From Bacteroidales bacterium (lineage in GTDB: Bacteria > Bacteroidota > Bacteroidia > Bacteroidales > UBA7960): DNA of 64,000 nt. Both the position numbers and the translations under genes were made by a program. The notes under the pieces are model-generated. The model was not told the DNA's origin. It ran no database searches and saw nothing but the letters and a program-made list of their open reading frames with translations. This document shows positions 1 through 8,232 of this stretch, in pieces (position 1 is the first letter of the stretch; every line of letters starts with the position of its first letter). Location of the stretch: contig JAAYLH010000015.1 of assembly GCA_012521995.1 (NCBI GenBank), positions 1 to 64,000 on the forward strand, in the 5' to 3' direction.

Positions 1-78
1 GGTTAAGGTTAAGGTTAAGGTTAAGGTTAAGGTTAAGGTTAAGGTTAAGGTTAAGGTTAAGGTTGAGGTTGAGGTTGA
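1..78. repeat. GGTTAA hexamer tandem repeat, cut by window edge
   Basis: Thirteen head-to-tail 6-bp units: ten perfect GGTTAA followed by three GGTTGA, then the tract stops at AAAGATTC. It begins at base 1, so the true length is unknown. It lies downstream of prmC, which is read leftwards. A 7-bp repeat of the opposite orientation (209-257) sits about 130 bp away, so the two tracts are related as complements (AAGGTT against AACCTT). Confidence 0.95.
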
Positions 79-208
79 GAAAGATTCTTTGATTTACGAA
101 TATCGATTAACCCGGCCTGCCCTCCTTCAGCGGGTAAACCGGCTGGCAGGGATTTTTGATTTAAGAAGTTAACCCAAAACCGGTCAACGTCATTTAGGCA
201 TTGACAGA

Positions 209-257
209 ACCTTAAACCTTGAACCTTATACCTTGAACCCCAAACCCCTAACCTTAA
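209..257. repeat. 7-bp tandem repeat ACCTTRA abutting prmC stop
   Basis: Seven consecutive 7-bp units: ACCTTAA, ACCTTGA, ACCTTAT, ACCTTGA, ACCCCAA, ACCCCTA, ACCTTAA. The last unit contains the prmC stop codon (254-256 on the minus strand). The unit is the reverse complement of an AAGGTT-type word with one added base, linking it to the GGTTAA hexamer tract at 1-78. Confidence 0.85.
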
Positions 258-1132
258 GCTTTCTTCCCTGGTTTCCTGCCCCTGAGCATCCGGACCCTGC
301 CATTCAAGTCTTTCTTCAGCTCAATACTTACAAAGCCTTCTTTTTCAATGCATTGTTTGGTTTCCCGGCCCAGGTTTTCATTGATCTCAAAGAAGAGAAA
401 TCCCCCGGGGTTGAGCCATTGGAATGCTTTGGAGGCGATTGTGCGGTAGAAAATAAGGGGATCGTCATCGGGGACAAAAAGGGCGGAGTGTGGTTCGTGG
501 TCCAGCACGTTGGGCTGCATGAGCCGTTTCTCCTTTTCCATCACGTAAGGGGGGTTGCTGATCACCACATCCAGATCAAGTAAGGGTGGGTTATCCTTCA
601 GGATATCAAGGAGAAAGAAGCCAACGCTAACCTGGTTTTTGCGGGCATTGTGGCTGGCGAGTTCAAGGGCCTCTGCAGACACATCGCAGGCCTGGATTGT
701 TGCTTTGGGCATTTTGCCGGCCAGGGCAATGGGGATGCAGCCGCTGCCCGAACCTATATCGAGCACCGACCATGGCGCCTCCAGGCTGCCCCGCTCCTTT
801 TGCAGGGTATCTATGACCCATTGCACAAGTTCTTCGGTCTCGGGGCGGGGGATCAGGACCCTGTGGTCCACTTCCAGTTCCAGGTCAAGGAAGTGGGCAA
901 GGCCAGTAATGTATTGCAGGGGGACGCGCTGCCGGAGCTGAGCAATCACCTTTTCGAGAATTTCAATTGATTCAGGCTGAACCGTAAGCCGGGCGTTCAA
1001 TACCCTTTCGGCTGGTCCAAGCGAAAAGAAATGACAGAATATCACTTTGGCCATGGCCTGCAATTCCTTTTCGGGATAAACACCCTGAAGGCTTGAAAGA
1101 AACCACTGCCAGGTGTCCCTTATTGTTTTCAT
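254..1132 (-). CDS. prmC: Peptide chain release factor N5-glutamine methyltransferase PrmC
   Basis: 292 residues, normal length for the PrmC/HemK family, with an ATG start. It uses S-adenosylmethionine to methylate the glutamine of the GGQ loop of release factors RF1 and RF2, raising termination efficiency. Visible features are the N-terminal helical domain (about 1-90), the IPRPETE stretch before the Rossmann fold, the SAM-binding motif VLDIGSGSGC (123-132) and the catalytic NPPY (193-196). One likely substrate, RF1, is encoded in the same window at 49619-50695. It starts only 7 bp after the DUF1343 gene and is probably co-transcribed with it. Confidence 0.95.
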   Translation of the reverse strand: MKTIRDTWQWFLSSLQGVYPEKELQAMAKVIFCHFFSLGPAERVLNARLTVQPESIEILEKVIAQLRQRVPLQYITGLAHFLDLELEVDHRVLIPRPETEELVQWVIDTLQKERGSLEAPWSVLDIGSGSGCIPIALAGKMPKATIQACDVSAEALELASHNARKNQVSVGFFLLDILKDNPPLLDLDVVISNPPYVMEKEKRLMQPNVLDHEPHSALFVPDDDPLIFYRTIASKAFQWLNPGGFLFFEINENLGRETKQCIEKEGFVSIELKKDLNGRVRMLRGRKPGKKA

Positions 1133-1139
1133 TCAATAT

Positions 1140-2387
1140 CTATTGAATGTTGTCAAAATCGGGATACAACAGATATTTTACCCTGATTTTTTTAAATTCT
1201 TCCAAGCCGGGTTTCCATGACTCCCTGATCTGGGCTTCGGTCTGCCCTGCCAGCACCTGGTTGCGCAACAAATTGTTGCCTGCCAGGCGATCAAAATAAT
1301 TGTTGAAAAACTTATCCTTTTCGGGGTAGTTGCGGAAGGCCTCCAGGAGGTAGCTTAGGTCGATTTGGCGCCCGGCCATTAAATCTTCCAAAGGCAGGTT
1401 GCGCAAGTCTTTCCCGTTACAGGTCTCACCCAGGGCAGGGGGATTTGGAGCTGCTGCGAGGCTTTGTGGGACAAAAGTGAAGGGAAATTTTTGGGCGGGA
1501 AGCCAGGGGTTTCCAAAGACCTGGAACGGCATTGGAGTACCCCTGCCGATGCTTATCACAGTCCCTTCAAAAAAACACAGGGAGGGATAAAGATATACTG
1601 CCTGCATGTTGGGCAAATTGGGTGAAGGGGCCACGGGCAGCTGGTAGAGGTCGTTGTGGGTGTAATTCTCCACAGGGATAACGGTGAGGTCACATTCCGC
1701 CTGGTATCCGAGCCAGCCTTCGCCCTTGACCATAAGGGCATATTCGCCCATCGTCATTCCATGCACCACGGGAACCGGGTGCAAGCCTACGAAAGAACCA
1801 TATTTTGGATCGAGTAATGGCCCATCGATGTAATGGCCGTGGGGATTGGGTCTGTCGAGCACCATGACCGCCTTGCCTACGCGGGCTGCGGTTTGCATGA
1901 TCATGGACATGGTGGAGATATAGGTGTAAAAGCGCATGCCTACATCCTGGAGGTCGATAAGGATCAGGTCGACATCGGCAAGCTGTTCAGGCCTGGGGCG
2001 ACGGTTAGCGCCATACAAGCTCACAACGGGAATCCCGGTCCGTTCATCCAGGCCGCTGTCGACCAATTCGCCTGCAGCCGCAGTTCCCCTGAAGCCGTGT
2101 TCAGGGCTGAAAACCTTCACCACATTGAAGCCTGCCGAGCGCAGGGTATCGACCAGGTGCACCTCCCCAATCATACTTGTGTGATTGGCGGCCACAGCCA
2201 GGCGCTTGCCCGCAAGCAGCGGAAAATATTGGTCGGTACGCTCAGCCCCGACAAGGATTTTGGGAGTTTCTGAAGCAATCATTTCTTCGCCTGCAGACCG
2301 GGTTTGATTTCTGCAGGAAGAAAACAAGGGAAAAAACAACAACAGGCCCAGGGCTATTATTCGGGTAATTGAGCGATCTATTTTCAT
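1140..2387 (-). CDS. DUF1343 lipoprotein, NamZ-like exo-beta-N-acetylmuramidase
   Basis: 415 residues. The N-terminus is a lipoprotein signal peptide: a basic start, a hydrophobic run and the lipobox LFSSC with the lipidated Cys at 25. The rest matches DUF1343, with the family stretches SPEHGFRG, DLQDVGMRFYTY, LDRPNPHG and PSPNLPN. DUF1343 includes NamZ, an exo-enzyme removing terminal N-acetylmuramic acid from peptidoglycan fragments, so a role in cell-wall recycling is likely but inferred from the family. It is the first gene of a likely two-gene unit with prmC (7 bp spacing). The lipid anchor would place it at the periplasmic face of a membrane. Confidence 0.85.
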   Translation of the reverse strand: MKIDRSITRIIALGLLLFFPLFSSCRNQTRSAGEEMIASETPKILVGAERTDQYFPLLAGKRLAVAANHTSMIGEVHLVDTLRSAGFNVVKVFSPEHGFRGTAAAGELVDSGLDERTGIPVVSLYGANRRPRPEQLADVDLILIDLQDVGMRFYTYISTMSMIMQTAARVGKAVMVLDRPNPHGHYIDGPLLDPKYGSFVGLHPVPVVHGMTMGEYALMVKGEGWLGYQAECDLTVIPVENYTHNDLYQLPVAPSPNLPNMQAVYLYPSLCFFEGTVISIGRGTPMPFQVFGNPWLPAQKFPFTFVPQSLAAAPNPPALGETCNGKDLRNLPLEDLMAGRQIDLSYLLEAFRNYPEKDKFFNNYFDRLAGNNLLRNQVLAGQTEAQIRESWKPGLEEFKKIRVKYLLYPDFDNIQ

Positions 2388-2451
2388 TGAGCAGGCTTAT
2401 TTAAGGAATGTATTATACAATTTTACAAAAATTTATTGAGCCGCAGGAAAC

Positions 2452-2476
2452 AAAAAAGGGGAATCAGCGATTCCCC
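2452..2476 (-). terminator. Rho-independent terminator of the small lipoprotein gene
   Basis: Read on the minus strand it is GGGGAATC, a 3-nt loop, GATTCCCC and then six T. The 8-bp stem is perfect. It lies 26 bp after the stop of the 47-codon gene at 2503-2646, supporting that gene as a separate short transcript. Confidence 0.8.
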
Positions 2477-2502
2477 AACAAAGCGTTAACCTGGTTAATA
2501 AC

Positions 2503-2646
2503 TCAGGTAGTTTCCTGTATGGATTCTTCCACCCCGGGCAAGTTATCGGAGGTATAGGCCGGACAAAGCTCGCGGCTCCGACAACCTGACATTCCCATTG
2601 AAAGCAGGGCAAGGGCAAAGACAAACAGGCCAATTTTTCTTTTCAT
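2503..2646 (-). CDS. Small predicted lipoprotein, 47 residues
   Basis: A 47-codon reading frame, ATG to TGA. It begins MKRKIGLFVFALALL and continues to a lipobox-like LSMGMSGC with the candidate lipidated Cys at 22; the mature part would be about 25 residues and contains a CPAY motif. Small lipoproteins of this build are common in Bacteroidota and have no known function. Support beyond the signal peptide: a TAnnTTTG promoter element about 50 bp upstream and a perfect hairpin plus T-run just downstream. A longer overlapping frame (2433-2633) lacks a signal peptide and is probably spurious. Confidence 0.7.
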   Translation of the reverse strand: MKRKIGLFVFALALLSMGMSGCRSRELCPAYTSDNLPGVEESIQETT

Positions 2647-2693
2647 AAGGCACGATTTATTGATTCAACACATTAATATCCCTTTGAAACAGG

Positions 2694-2725
2694 CAAATAT
2701 AAATAATTTTTATACCTGTAAACAA
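2694..2725 (-). promoter_or_regulatory. Bacteroidota-type promoter for the small lipoprotein gene
   Basis: On the minus strand TTTG is followed after 21 bp by TATATTTG, an exact match to the TAnnTTTG -7 element. The spacing is at the long end of the usual range. The -33 element overlaps the T-run of the terminator of the preceding gene, so the two signals are packed together. Confidence 0.5.
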
Positions 2726-2727
2726 AA

Positions 2728-2761
2728 AAACCTTTCCGGGGAGGCAACATCGGAAAGGTTT
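2728..2761 (-). terminator. Terminator after the 81-codon gene
   Basis: On the minus strand an 11-bp perfect stem, AAACCTTTCCG with CGGAAAGGTTT, a 12-nt loop, then a run of seven T (2730-2724). It lies 17 bp beyond the stop codon of the small gene at 2779-3024. Confidence 0.85.
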
Positions 2762-2778
2762 ACCACATACTCGCCAGT

Positions 2779-3024
2779 TTAATTGTTAATTAGGAACATG
2801 GCAGCGCCTGTGGCCGGCTTCAATACTTCCAATGATCTTGCGTAGTTAAGGATGTTATTAATAATCTGCGGGTCCGGGAGATCGGCCATAGCCTCTTTCC
2901 GGCTGGCAGAATGCTGGTCTACCCTTGAGGTAGGCTCGTCTGCAAACGGGGCCGGAATACTGCACCCTGGAAACGCGTGAACAAACATCGATAACTCGTT
3001 TTCTTTTGTAAAAAATTGCTTCAT
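2779..3024 (-). CDS. Small hypothetical protein, 81 residues
   Basis: 81 codons, ATG start, no signal peptide or membrane segment. The C-terminal end (PQIINNILNYARSLEV, then AAMFLINN) looks like the tail of a small Bacteroidota protein type that ends in an ILN/ILNYA-like helix and a short hydrophobic strand. I recognise the style but cannot give a function. A strong terminator immediately downstream favours a real gene. The middle (residues 25-45) is polar and probably disordered. Confidence 0.55.
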   Translation of the reverse strand: MKQFFTKENELSMFVHAFPGCSIPAPFADEPTSRVDQHSASRKEAMADLPDPQIINNILNYARSLEVLKPATGAAMFLINN

Positions 3025-3374
3025 GCAGTAGGATTTGGTGAATAACTGATTTTTATTCCAGGCCAGGAGGGCTTCCCCTGTCTGACCCGTTGAAAAATAG
3101 CTTTCGGGCTGGTTTTCAAAATTTAAACGTTGCCTTGTGATGGTTTATTTTTAATCATCAAAAAAAGAATAAAATTTTCATTGTATTAAGAGGTAAACGG
3201 TAAAGCCTGCATTAAATTATTTTCGCAAAAAAAATCAGGAGCACGGTAAAGGTAAATTTGTATTTTTGTTTTTGTTATGAGCCAACAGATAAGGCTTCAA
3301 AAGTAAAAAAAGAAGCCTGATCAAGGGCTTGGAGACTTTTTGTACAAAAACGAGAAAAACCAAAACCATAACTT
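3025..3374. other. Intergenic region with promoter-like -7 elements before sucC
   Basis: 350 bp between divergent genes, AT-rich from about 3110 onward. Two overlapping exact -7 matches face sucC, TAAATTTG (3253-3260) and TATTTTTG (3261-3268), but neither has a TTG at the expected -33 spacing. The remaining sequence shows no coding frame, RNA gene or notable repeat. Confidence 0.45.
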
Positions 3375-4568
3375 ATGAACCTTCACGAATACCAGGGAAA
3401 GAGCCTTTTGAAGAAATACGATGTCCCGGTTGCAGAGGGCATTCTTGTGGAAGACCCATCCCTGGCACGTGCTGCCGCGGAGGAGCTGGAACAACGTACA
3501 GGATTGAAGATATGGGCGGTGAAGGCCCAGATCCATGCAGGGGGTCGCGGCAAGGGAGGCGGGGTAAAAATCGCCCATTCGCTGGAAGAAGTAGAGCAGT
3601 TTGCCCATCAGATCATCGGCATGCAATTGGTGACCCCTCAAACAGGTCCTGAGGGGAAAAAAGTAAGAAAGGTTTTGGTTGAGCAAGGCATTTACTACCC
3701 GGGGCCTGCTGAACCCAAGGAATTTTACTTCAGCATTTTGCTCAACCGGGCTAGTTTGCGCAATATGATTCTGTATTCGCCCAGGGGGGGCATGAACATT
3801 GAAGAGGTTGCCGAAGAAACTCCAGACCAGATCTTCACCGAAGAAATAGACCCCAGAGTGGGTATACTGCCCTTCCAGTGCCGCCATATTGCCTTTAACC
3901 TGGGGCTTAATGGGCAGGCATACAGGAATATGGTGAAGTTTGTCCCAAAAATTTACCAGGCTTACATAGAGAGCGATGCCACCCTGCTTGAAATCAATCC
4001 CCTGTTTAAGACATCGGACGATAAGATTCTAGTAGTGGATACCAAAATGGTCATTGACAACAATGCGCTGTTCAGGCATCCTGATATCGAAGCCATGCGC
4101 GACATCCACGAGGAAGATCCCATGGAAGTGGAAGCCGGGCAGCACAACCTGAGTTACGTGAAGCTCAACGGCAATGTAGGCTGTATGGTAAATGGCGCCG
4201 GGCTGGCCATGGCTACCATGGACATTATCAAACTGAGTGGCGGCGAGCCTGCCAACTTCCTCGATGTGGGCGGCTCAGCCAACGCAAAGCGCGTGGAAGA
4301 GGCCTTCAGGATCATCCTTAAGGATCCCAATGTTAAAGCCATCCTGGTAAATATTTTTGGCGGTATAGTGCGCTGCGACAGGGTTGCAACGGGTATTGTA
4401 GATGCATATAAGAATATTGGCGAAATCGATCTTCCCATCATTGTACGCCTGCAGGGCACCAACGCAGAGGAAGCCAAGGAAATCATCGACCATTCAGGAC
4501 TGAAGGTGCATTCAGCCATCCTGTTGAAAGAAGCAGCAGACCTGATCAGAACTGTCTTGAAAGAATAG
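3375..4568 (+). CDS. sucC: Succinyl-CoA synthetase (ADP-forming) beta subunit
   Basis: 397 residues, full length, ATG start MNLHEYQGKSLL, the standard SucC beginning. With the alpha subunit it interconverts succinyl-CoA and succinate with formation of ATP in the TCA cycle. The ATP-grasp half (about 1-240) shows GGRGKGGGV and LLEINPLF; the C-terminal ligase half has the phosphate-binding NGAGLAMATMD and the FGGI segment. The alpha subunit gene sucD is not in this window; the gene appears to be transcribed alone, with a terminator at 4642-4684. In an anaerobe the enzyme may serve substrate-level phosphorylation or propionate/succinate metabolism. Confidence 0.96.
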   Translation: MNLHEYQGKSLLKKYDVPVAEGILVEDPSLARAAAEELEQRTGLKIWAVKAQIHAGGRGKGGGVKIAHSLEEVEQFAHQIIGMQLVTPQTGPEGKKVRKVLVEQGIYYPGPAEPKEFYFSILLNRASLRNMILYSPRGGMNIEEVAEETPDQIFTEEIDPRVGILPFQCRHIAFNLGLNGQAYRNMVKFVPKIYQAYIESDATLLEINPLFKTSDDKILVVDTKMVIDNNALFRHPDIEAMRDIHEEDPMEVEAGQHNLSYVKLNGNVGCMVNGAGLAMATMDIIKLSGGEPANFLDVGGSANAKRVEEAFRIILKDPNVKAILVNIFGGIVRCDRVATGIVDAYKNIGEIDLPIIVRLQGTNAEEAKEIIDHSGLKVHSAILLKEAADLIRTVLKE

Positions 4569-4641
4569 TTTGCCGACATCCAGGTTTTCTTTTCAAGGTA
4601 ATCCTCCGGAAGAGAAAAAGCCACGGACTCAATAGCATATA

Positions 4642-4684
4642 GGGAAACCAGCCTGAATGAAATACATGCGGGTTTCCCTTTTCC
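4642..4684 (+). terminator. Terminator of sucC
   Basis: Stem GGGAAACC (4642-4649) with GGTTTCCC (4671-4678), a 21-nt loop, followed by TTTTCC. It lies 74 bp after the sucC stop. Confidence 0.6.
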
Positions 4685-4748
4685 TTTGTTTTGAACATTC
4701 AAGGTGTTTTTACTCTTGAAATAATAGATCGCTTTGAATGTTATTTAC

Positions 4749-4756
4749 TAATTTTG
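4749..4756 (+). promoter_or_regulatory. -7 promoter element of gcvT
   Basis: TAATTTTG, an exact TAnnTTTG match 46 bp before the gcvT start. No TTG is found at the usual -33 distance, so only the -7 part is supported. Confidence 0.4.
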
Positions 4757-4801
4757 GGGCAATTGTCCCGGAACATTCTTTATTTCAATAAATCCATATT
4801 C

Positions 4802-5893
4802 ATGAAGACGACAGTATTTAAAGAAACGCATGAAGCCATGGGCGCCAAGATGGTTCCCTTCGCAGGCTTTTACATGCCCGTTCAATTTGAAGGCGTGAAC
4901 GCAGAACACGAAACCGTGAGGAAAGCCATAGGGGTTTTCGATGTTTCTCACATGGGCGAGTTTTGGATTGAAGGTCCAAAAGCCCTGGCACTGATTCAGC
5001 GGGTGAGTTCAAACGATGCATCGGTGCTTACCAATGGCAAGGTTCAGTATGCCTGTTTCCCGAATGATCAGGGGGGTATTGTGGATGATTTCCTGGTTTA
5101 CCGTTTCAATGAAGAGAAGTACCTGCTGGTGGTTAACGCTGCCAACATCGACAAGGACTGGGCCTGGGTCAGCAAGCAGAACGCAAGTATTGGAGCAAAA
5201 ATTTCCAACGGTTCAGATGGCATCTCGCAACTTGCAGTTCAGGGCCCTCTTGCCATGAAAGCCATGCAGAAGCTTACCGGTGAACCCATTGAAGACATGC
5301 CCTTTTACACCTTCAAAGTGCTGGAGTTTGCAGGGGTTGGCGACGTGATTCTTTCCACCACGGGATATACAGGTTCGGGTGGCTGTGAGCTTTATTTTGC
5401 CAATCAGGACGGTCTGAAGGTCTATCAGGCTGTTCTGGAAGCGGGGAAAGAATTCGGCATCAAGCCCATAGGCCTTGCAGCCCGCGACACCCTTCGCCTG
5501 GAGATGGGGTTCTGTCTTTATGGCAACGACATCAACGACACCACTTCCCCAATAGAAGCAGGCCTGGGCTGGATCACCAAATTTGCTGAAGGGAAGGATT
5601 TTATCAACCGTGAGAACCTGCTGAAGCAAAAGACTGAAGGGGTGACGCAAAAATTGGCTGGCTTCCAGATGGTTGACAAGGGAATTCCAAGGCAACACTA
5701 TCCCATCAAGGATACTGACGGCAACACCATTGGAGAGGTTACCTCAGGAACAATGGCCCCATCCCTGAAGGTAGGCATTGGAATGGGTTATGTTAAAACT
5801 GCTTTTGCCAAAGCGGGTACCGAGATCTTTATTGACGTTCGCGGGAAAGCCCTGAAAGCTGAAGTGGTTAAACTGCCTTTCTATAAAGGATAA
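4802..5893 (+). CDS. gcvT: Aminomethyltransferase, glycine cleavage T protein
   Basis: 363 residues from the ATG at 4802. The frame is open to 4691, but the family begins with this [17 protein letters not shown] segment and the extra residues would overlap the promoter. GcvT takes the aminomethyl group from the lipoyl H protein and gives methylene-tetrahydrofolate and ammonia. Recognised segments are [24 protein letters not shown] and RDTLRLEMG (folate and substrate site), then the C-terminal barrel domain. The other glycine-cleavage genes (gcvH, gcvP) are not in the window. It is followed by a clear terminator. Confidence 0.95.
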   Translation: MKTTVFKETHEAMGAKMVPFAGFYMPVQFEGVNAEHETVRKAIGVFDVSHMGEFWIEGPKALALIQRVSSNDASVLTNGKVQYACFPNDQGGIVDDFLVYRFNEEKYLLVVNAANIDKDWAWVSKQNASIGAKISNGSDGISQLAVQGPLAMKAMQKLTGEPIEDMPFYTFKVLEFAGVGDVILSTTGYTGSGGCELYFANQDGLKVYQAVLEAGKEFGIKPIGLAARDTLRLEMGFCLYGNDINDTTSPIEAGLGWITKFAEGKDFINRENLLKQKTEGVTQKLAGFQMVDKGIPRQHYPIKDTDGNTIGEVTSGTMAPSLKVGIGMGYVKTAFAKAGTEIFIDVRGKALKAEVVKLPFYKG

Positions 5894-5907
5894 GGTCCAA
5901 ATCACTC

Positions 5908-5950
5908 AAAAACGGCTCCTGTTGGACAGAATCAGGGGGAGCCGTTTTTT
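5908..5950 (+). terminator. Terminator of gcvT
   Basis: 12-bp perfect stem AAAAACGGCTCC (5908-5919) with GGAGCCGTTTTT (5938-5949), 18-nt loop, ending in a T-run. It ends 15 bp before the comB start. Confidence 0.9.
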
Positions 5951-5965
5951 CATAAGATCCGAAAA

Positions 5966-6715
5966 ATGTTCAACGAAGAGGGTAAATACAGTGTAGAAGT
6001 ATGCTTCTCGCCCCTGTCATGGTCACTTTATGACCGTGACGATGCCGTAGTAGTAATCACTGATATTTTCAGGGCAAGTACTGCTATGTGTGCAGCCTTT
6101 CATAACGGTGTTAAAAGCATCATCCCTGTTGCTGAAATCAGCGAAAGCGAAGCATACAAAGAGAAGGGGTATATTGTTGCAGGAGAGCGGGATGGACAGA
6201 AACTGGACTGTGCTGACTTCGGTAATTCGCCCTTCAATTTCCTGGAGCCGTCCCTCAGGGGCCAAACCATTGTAATGAACACTACCAACGGCACGCAGGC
6301 CATCAAAAAAGTTGCCCACGGCAATAATGAAGTGGTCATTGGAGCATTCATCAACCTTAGTGCCGTGGTCCAATACATCATGGCCCTGAAACGGCCCGTG
6401 GTGGTTTTTTGTGCAGGATGGAAAAACCGCTTTAGCATGGAAGACACCCTTTTTGCAGGAGCTTTGGCAGAAAGGCTTTTGAATGACGGTCGTGGCGATT
6501 ATCATACAATCTGCGATGCGGCCATTGCCAGCGCTGATCTATGGCTGCTGGCCAAAGGAAATCCCCTTGGGTATATTGAAAAGGCGGCCCATCGCCATCG
6601 CCTGCGCAAGATGGGCCTAGACGACATCATTGAATTCTCGCTTACGGCCGATTATACCCAGGCCATACCCGTGCTCAGTGGAAAAGAGCTTGTTGACGCC
6701 CATCGATTGGAATAA
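5966..6715 (+). CDS. comB: ComB-family 2-phosphosulfolactate phosphatase
   Basis: 249 residues, ATG start. The sequence matches the ComB family, with the conserved VITDIFRAST near the start, the central AGERDG and DFGNSP, MNTTNGTQA, and CAGWKNRFSMEDTLFAG. In methanogens ComB removes phosphate from (2R)-phospho-3-sulfolactate on the way to coenzyme M. This organism is not expected to make coenzyme M, and no sulfolactate synthase or dehydrogenase gene is nearby, so the physiological substrate here is open; sulfonate (sulfolactate or sulfonolipid) metabolism is one possibility by inference. A terminator precedes the gene, so it has its own transcription start or shares one with the next gene, 70 bp downstream. 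Confidence 0.85.
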   Translation: MFNEEGKYSVEVCFSPLSWSLYDRDDAVVVITDIFRASTAMCAAFHNGVKSIIPVAEISESEAYKEKGYIVAGERDGQKLDCADFGNSPFNFLEPSLRGQTIVMNTTNGTQAIKKVAHGNNEVVIGAFINLSAVVQYIMALKRPVVVFCAGWKNRFSMEDTLFAGALAERLLNDGRGDYHTICDAAIASADLWLLAKGNPLGYIEKAAHRHRLRKMGLDDIIEFSLTADYTQAIPVLSGKELVDAHRLE

Positions 6716-6785
6716 CTAGGGAAAAATACTTGCCTTCGATTTCATAATTCCTTAAATTTAAAGGCTGAAGAAAAGAGCCGCTGAA

Positions 6786-7775
6786 ATGAAACAGGGAAGA
6801 AATATCCTTCCTGTGCTTTTCTTTGTATTGTTCAGCCTGACCCCTCCAATGGGTAGCCAGGGATTTGGGTTTGTGGCTCACCGCAAGATCAACCGCATGG
6901 CCGTCTTTACCCTTCCGCCCGAGATGCTGGGGTTTTTCAAAAAGCATATTGAATACCTTTCTGAACATGCTGTTGATCCCGATCGCAGGGCTTTTGCCAT
7001 CCGGGGCGAAGCTGAAAGGCATTATATTGACCTGGAAAGATATGGGGCCTCCCCTTTTGACTCTATCCCAAGGCGCTGGACCCAAGCCGTGGAGAAATTC
7101 ACCGAGGACACCTTGCAAGCCAATGGGGTGCTTCCCTGGCACATCAACCTGATGATGATCAGGCTAACCAATGCCTTTGGAGAACGTGACGGGGCAATGA
7201 TTCTTTATCATTCGGCCCAATTGGGGCATTATATTGCCGATGCCTGTACGCCACTGCATACAAGCATGCATTACGATGGTATCAAGCCTGAACACAAGGG
7301 TATCCACGCCCTGTGGGAAAGCAGGCTACCCGAGATTCTTTCTGAGGAGTTCAATTACCTGGTAGGCAGGGCTGAATATATTGAAGATCCTCTTGAAAAG
7401 GCCTGGGAGCTGGTGGAGATGAGCCACCAAATGGTTGATTCCATATTTTTAGCATATGAGCAGGAACTTGAAAAGTATCTTCCAGACAAGGTATATTCCT
7501 TTGAGGTCAGGGGGCAAGCCCTGTCGCAGGTATATTCCCGGGAGTTTGCACTGGGGTTGAACCAGGGCATGAATCAAATGTTGGAGCGGCAGGTGCGCAG
7601 GGCGGTAAAATGCGTAGGGGATTTTTGGTACACTGCCTGGGTCAATGCAGGGCAACCCGATCTGCAAGCGCTGGAGAGTACAAGAATCAGCCGCCGGCTG
7701 GATAGGTTGCTGAAACCAGAACAGAAAGAATGGGAAAAAGCAACGGAAGCTGTTGGCAGGCCCAATCCTGAATGA
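6786..7775 (+). CDS. Exported zinc-dependent phospholipase C / S1-P1-like protein
   Basis: 329 residues with an N-terminal signal peptide (hydrophobic 8-20, cleavage probably near 24-25). The spacing of His, Asp and Glu residues fits the zinc-dependent phospholipase C fold: AHRKIN (H32), D64, HYIDLE (H79), WHI (H119), HYIAD then PLH (H148, D152, H158) and IHALWE (H174, E178). Trinuclear zinc enzymes of this fold hydrolyse phospholipids or nucleic acids; which applies here cannot be read from sequence. The product should be periplasmic or secreted. It is convergent with the next gene, with 19 bp between stop codons. Confidence 0.7.
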   Translation: MKQGRNILPVLFFVLFSLTPPMGSQGFGFVAHRKINRMAVFTLPPEMLGFFKKHIEYLSEHAVDPDRRAFAIRGEAERHYIDLERYGASPFDSIPRRWTQAVEKFTEDTLQANGVLPWHINLMMIRLTNAFGERDGAMILYHSAQLGHYIADACTPLHTSMHYDGIKPEHKGIHALWESRLPEILSEEFNYLVGRAEYIEDPLEKAWELVEMSHQMVDSIFLAYEQELEKYLPDKVYSFEVRGQALSQVYSREFALGLNQGMNQMLERQVRRAVKCVGDFWYTAWVNAGQPDLQALESTRISRRLDRLLKPEQKEWEKATEAVGRPNPE

Positions 7776-7794
7776 GCATTTTCTTTGGGGGATG

Positions 7795-8232
7795 CTATTC
7801 CATAAACCTACGGTTGAAGTAGAACAGCATCACAAAAATGCCGGTAATGACCAAAAAGGGAGAAAGCGTCTTAAACAGCCACAGAAAAGGAACCTTGAGA
7901 AAAACAAAGGGAAGTATCAGGAACAGCAACATCGACAATGAAAACATCCAGTAGCCCACTTCCACCCTGTTCCACATTTGAATCAGGCCAACAAAAGCAG
8001 TCACCGAAAGGATAAAAGCCACTATGGAATAAATCAGCCCAGCCACAGAGACAAGGCTTTGGGGCAAAATACCGGGGCGCATAAACTCCATCAGATCATT
8101 CTGAATACCCCCAAGGATCAGAAAAAAAAGAGAGAAGACAAGGTTAAATCCTCCAAATATGAAGGCCATGACACACAAAACCTTATATTGAAGTGGCCGC
8201 TCCTGATAAGACTGGATATATTCGGGCGTCAT
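7795..8232 (-). CDS. Small four-helix integral membrane protein, unknown
   Basis: 145 residues with four hydrophobic segments at roughly 19-43, 58-82, 92-110 and 117-138 and a short polar N-terminus. I do not recognise a named family. It ends 19 bp from the phospholipase C-like gene and lies 91 bp downstream of hutH on the same strand, so it could be the last gene of a hisS-hutH transcript. A 23-bp inverted repeat directly abuts its start codon (8233-8255), which would fold the messenger right up to the AUG. Confidence 0.6.
   Translation of the reverse strand: MTPEYIQSYQERPLQYKVLCVMAFIFGGFNLVFSLFFLILGGIQNDLMEFMRPGILPQSLVSVAGLIYSIVAFILSVTAFVGLIQMWNRVEVGYWMFSLSMLLFLILPFVFLKVPFLWLFKTLSPFLVITGIFVMLFYFNRRFME

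Noticed and set aside
1-78. GGTTAA repeats as telomere-like ends
   Set aside because: The sequence is inside a normal bacterial gene context, the unit is not a known telomere repeat, and the tract simply continues beyond the window.
2433-2633. 66-residue frame on the minus strand as a gene
   Set aside because: It overlaps the 47-residue lipoprotein gene in another frame and lacks a signal peptide, promoter placement or a family match.
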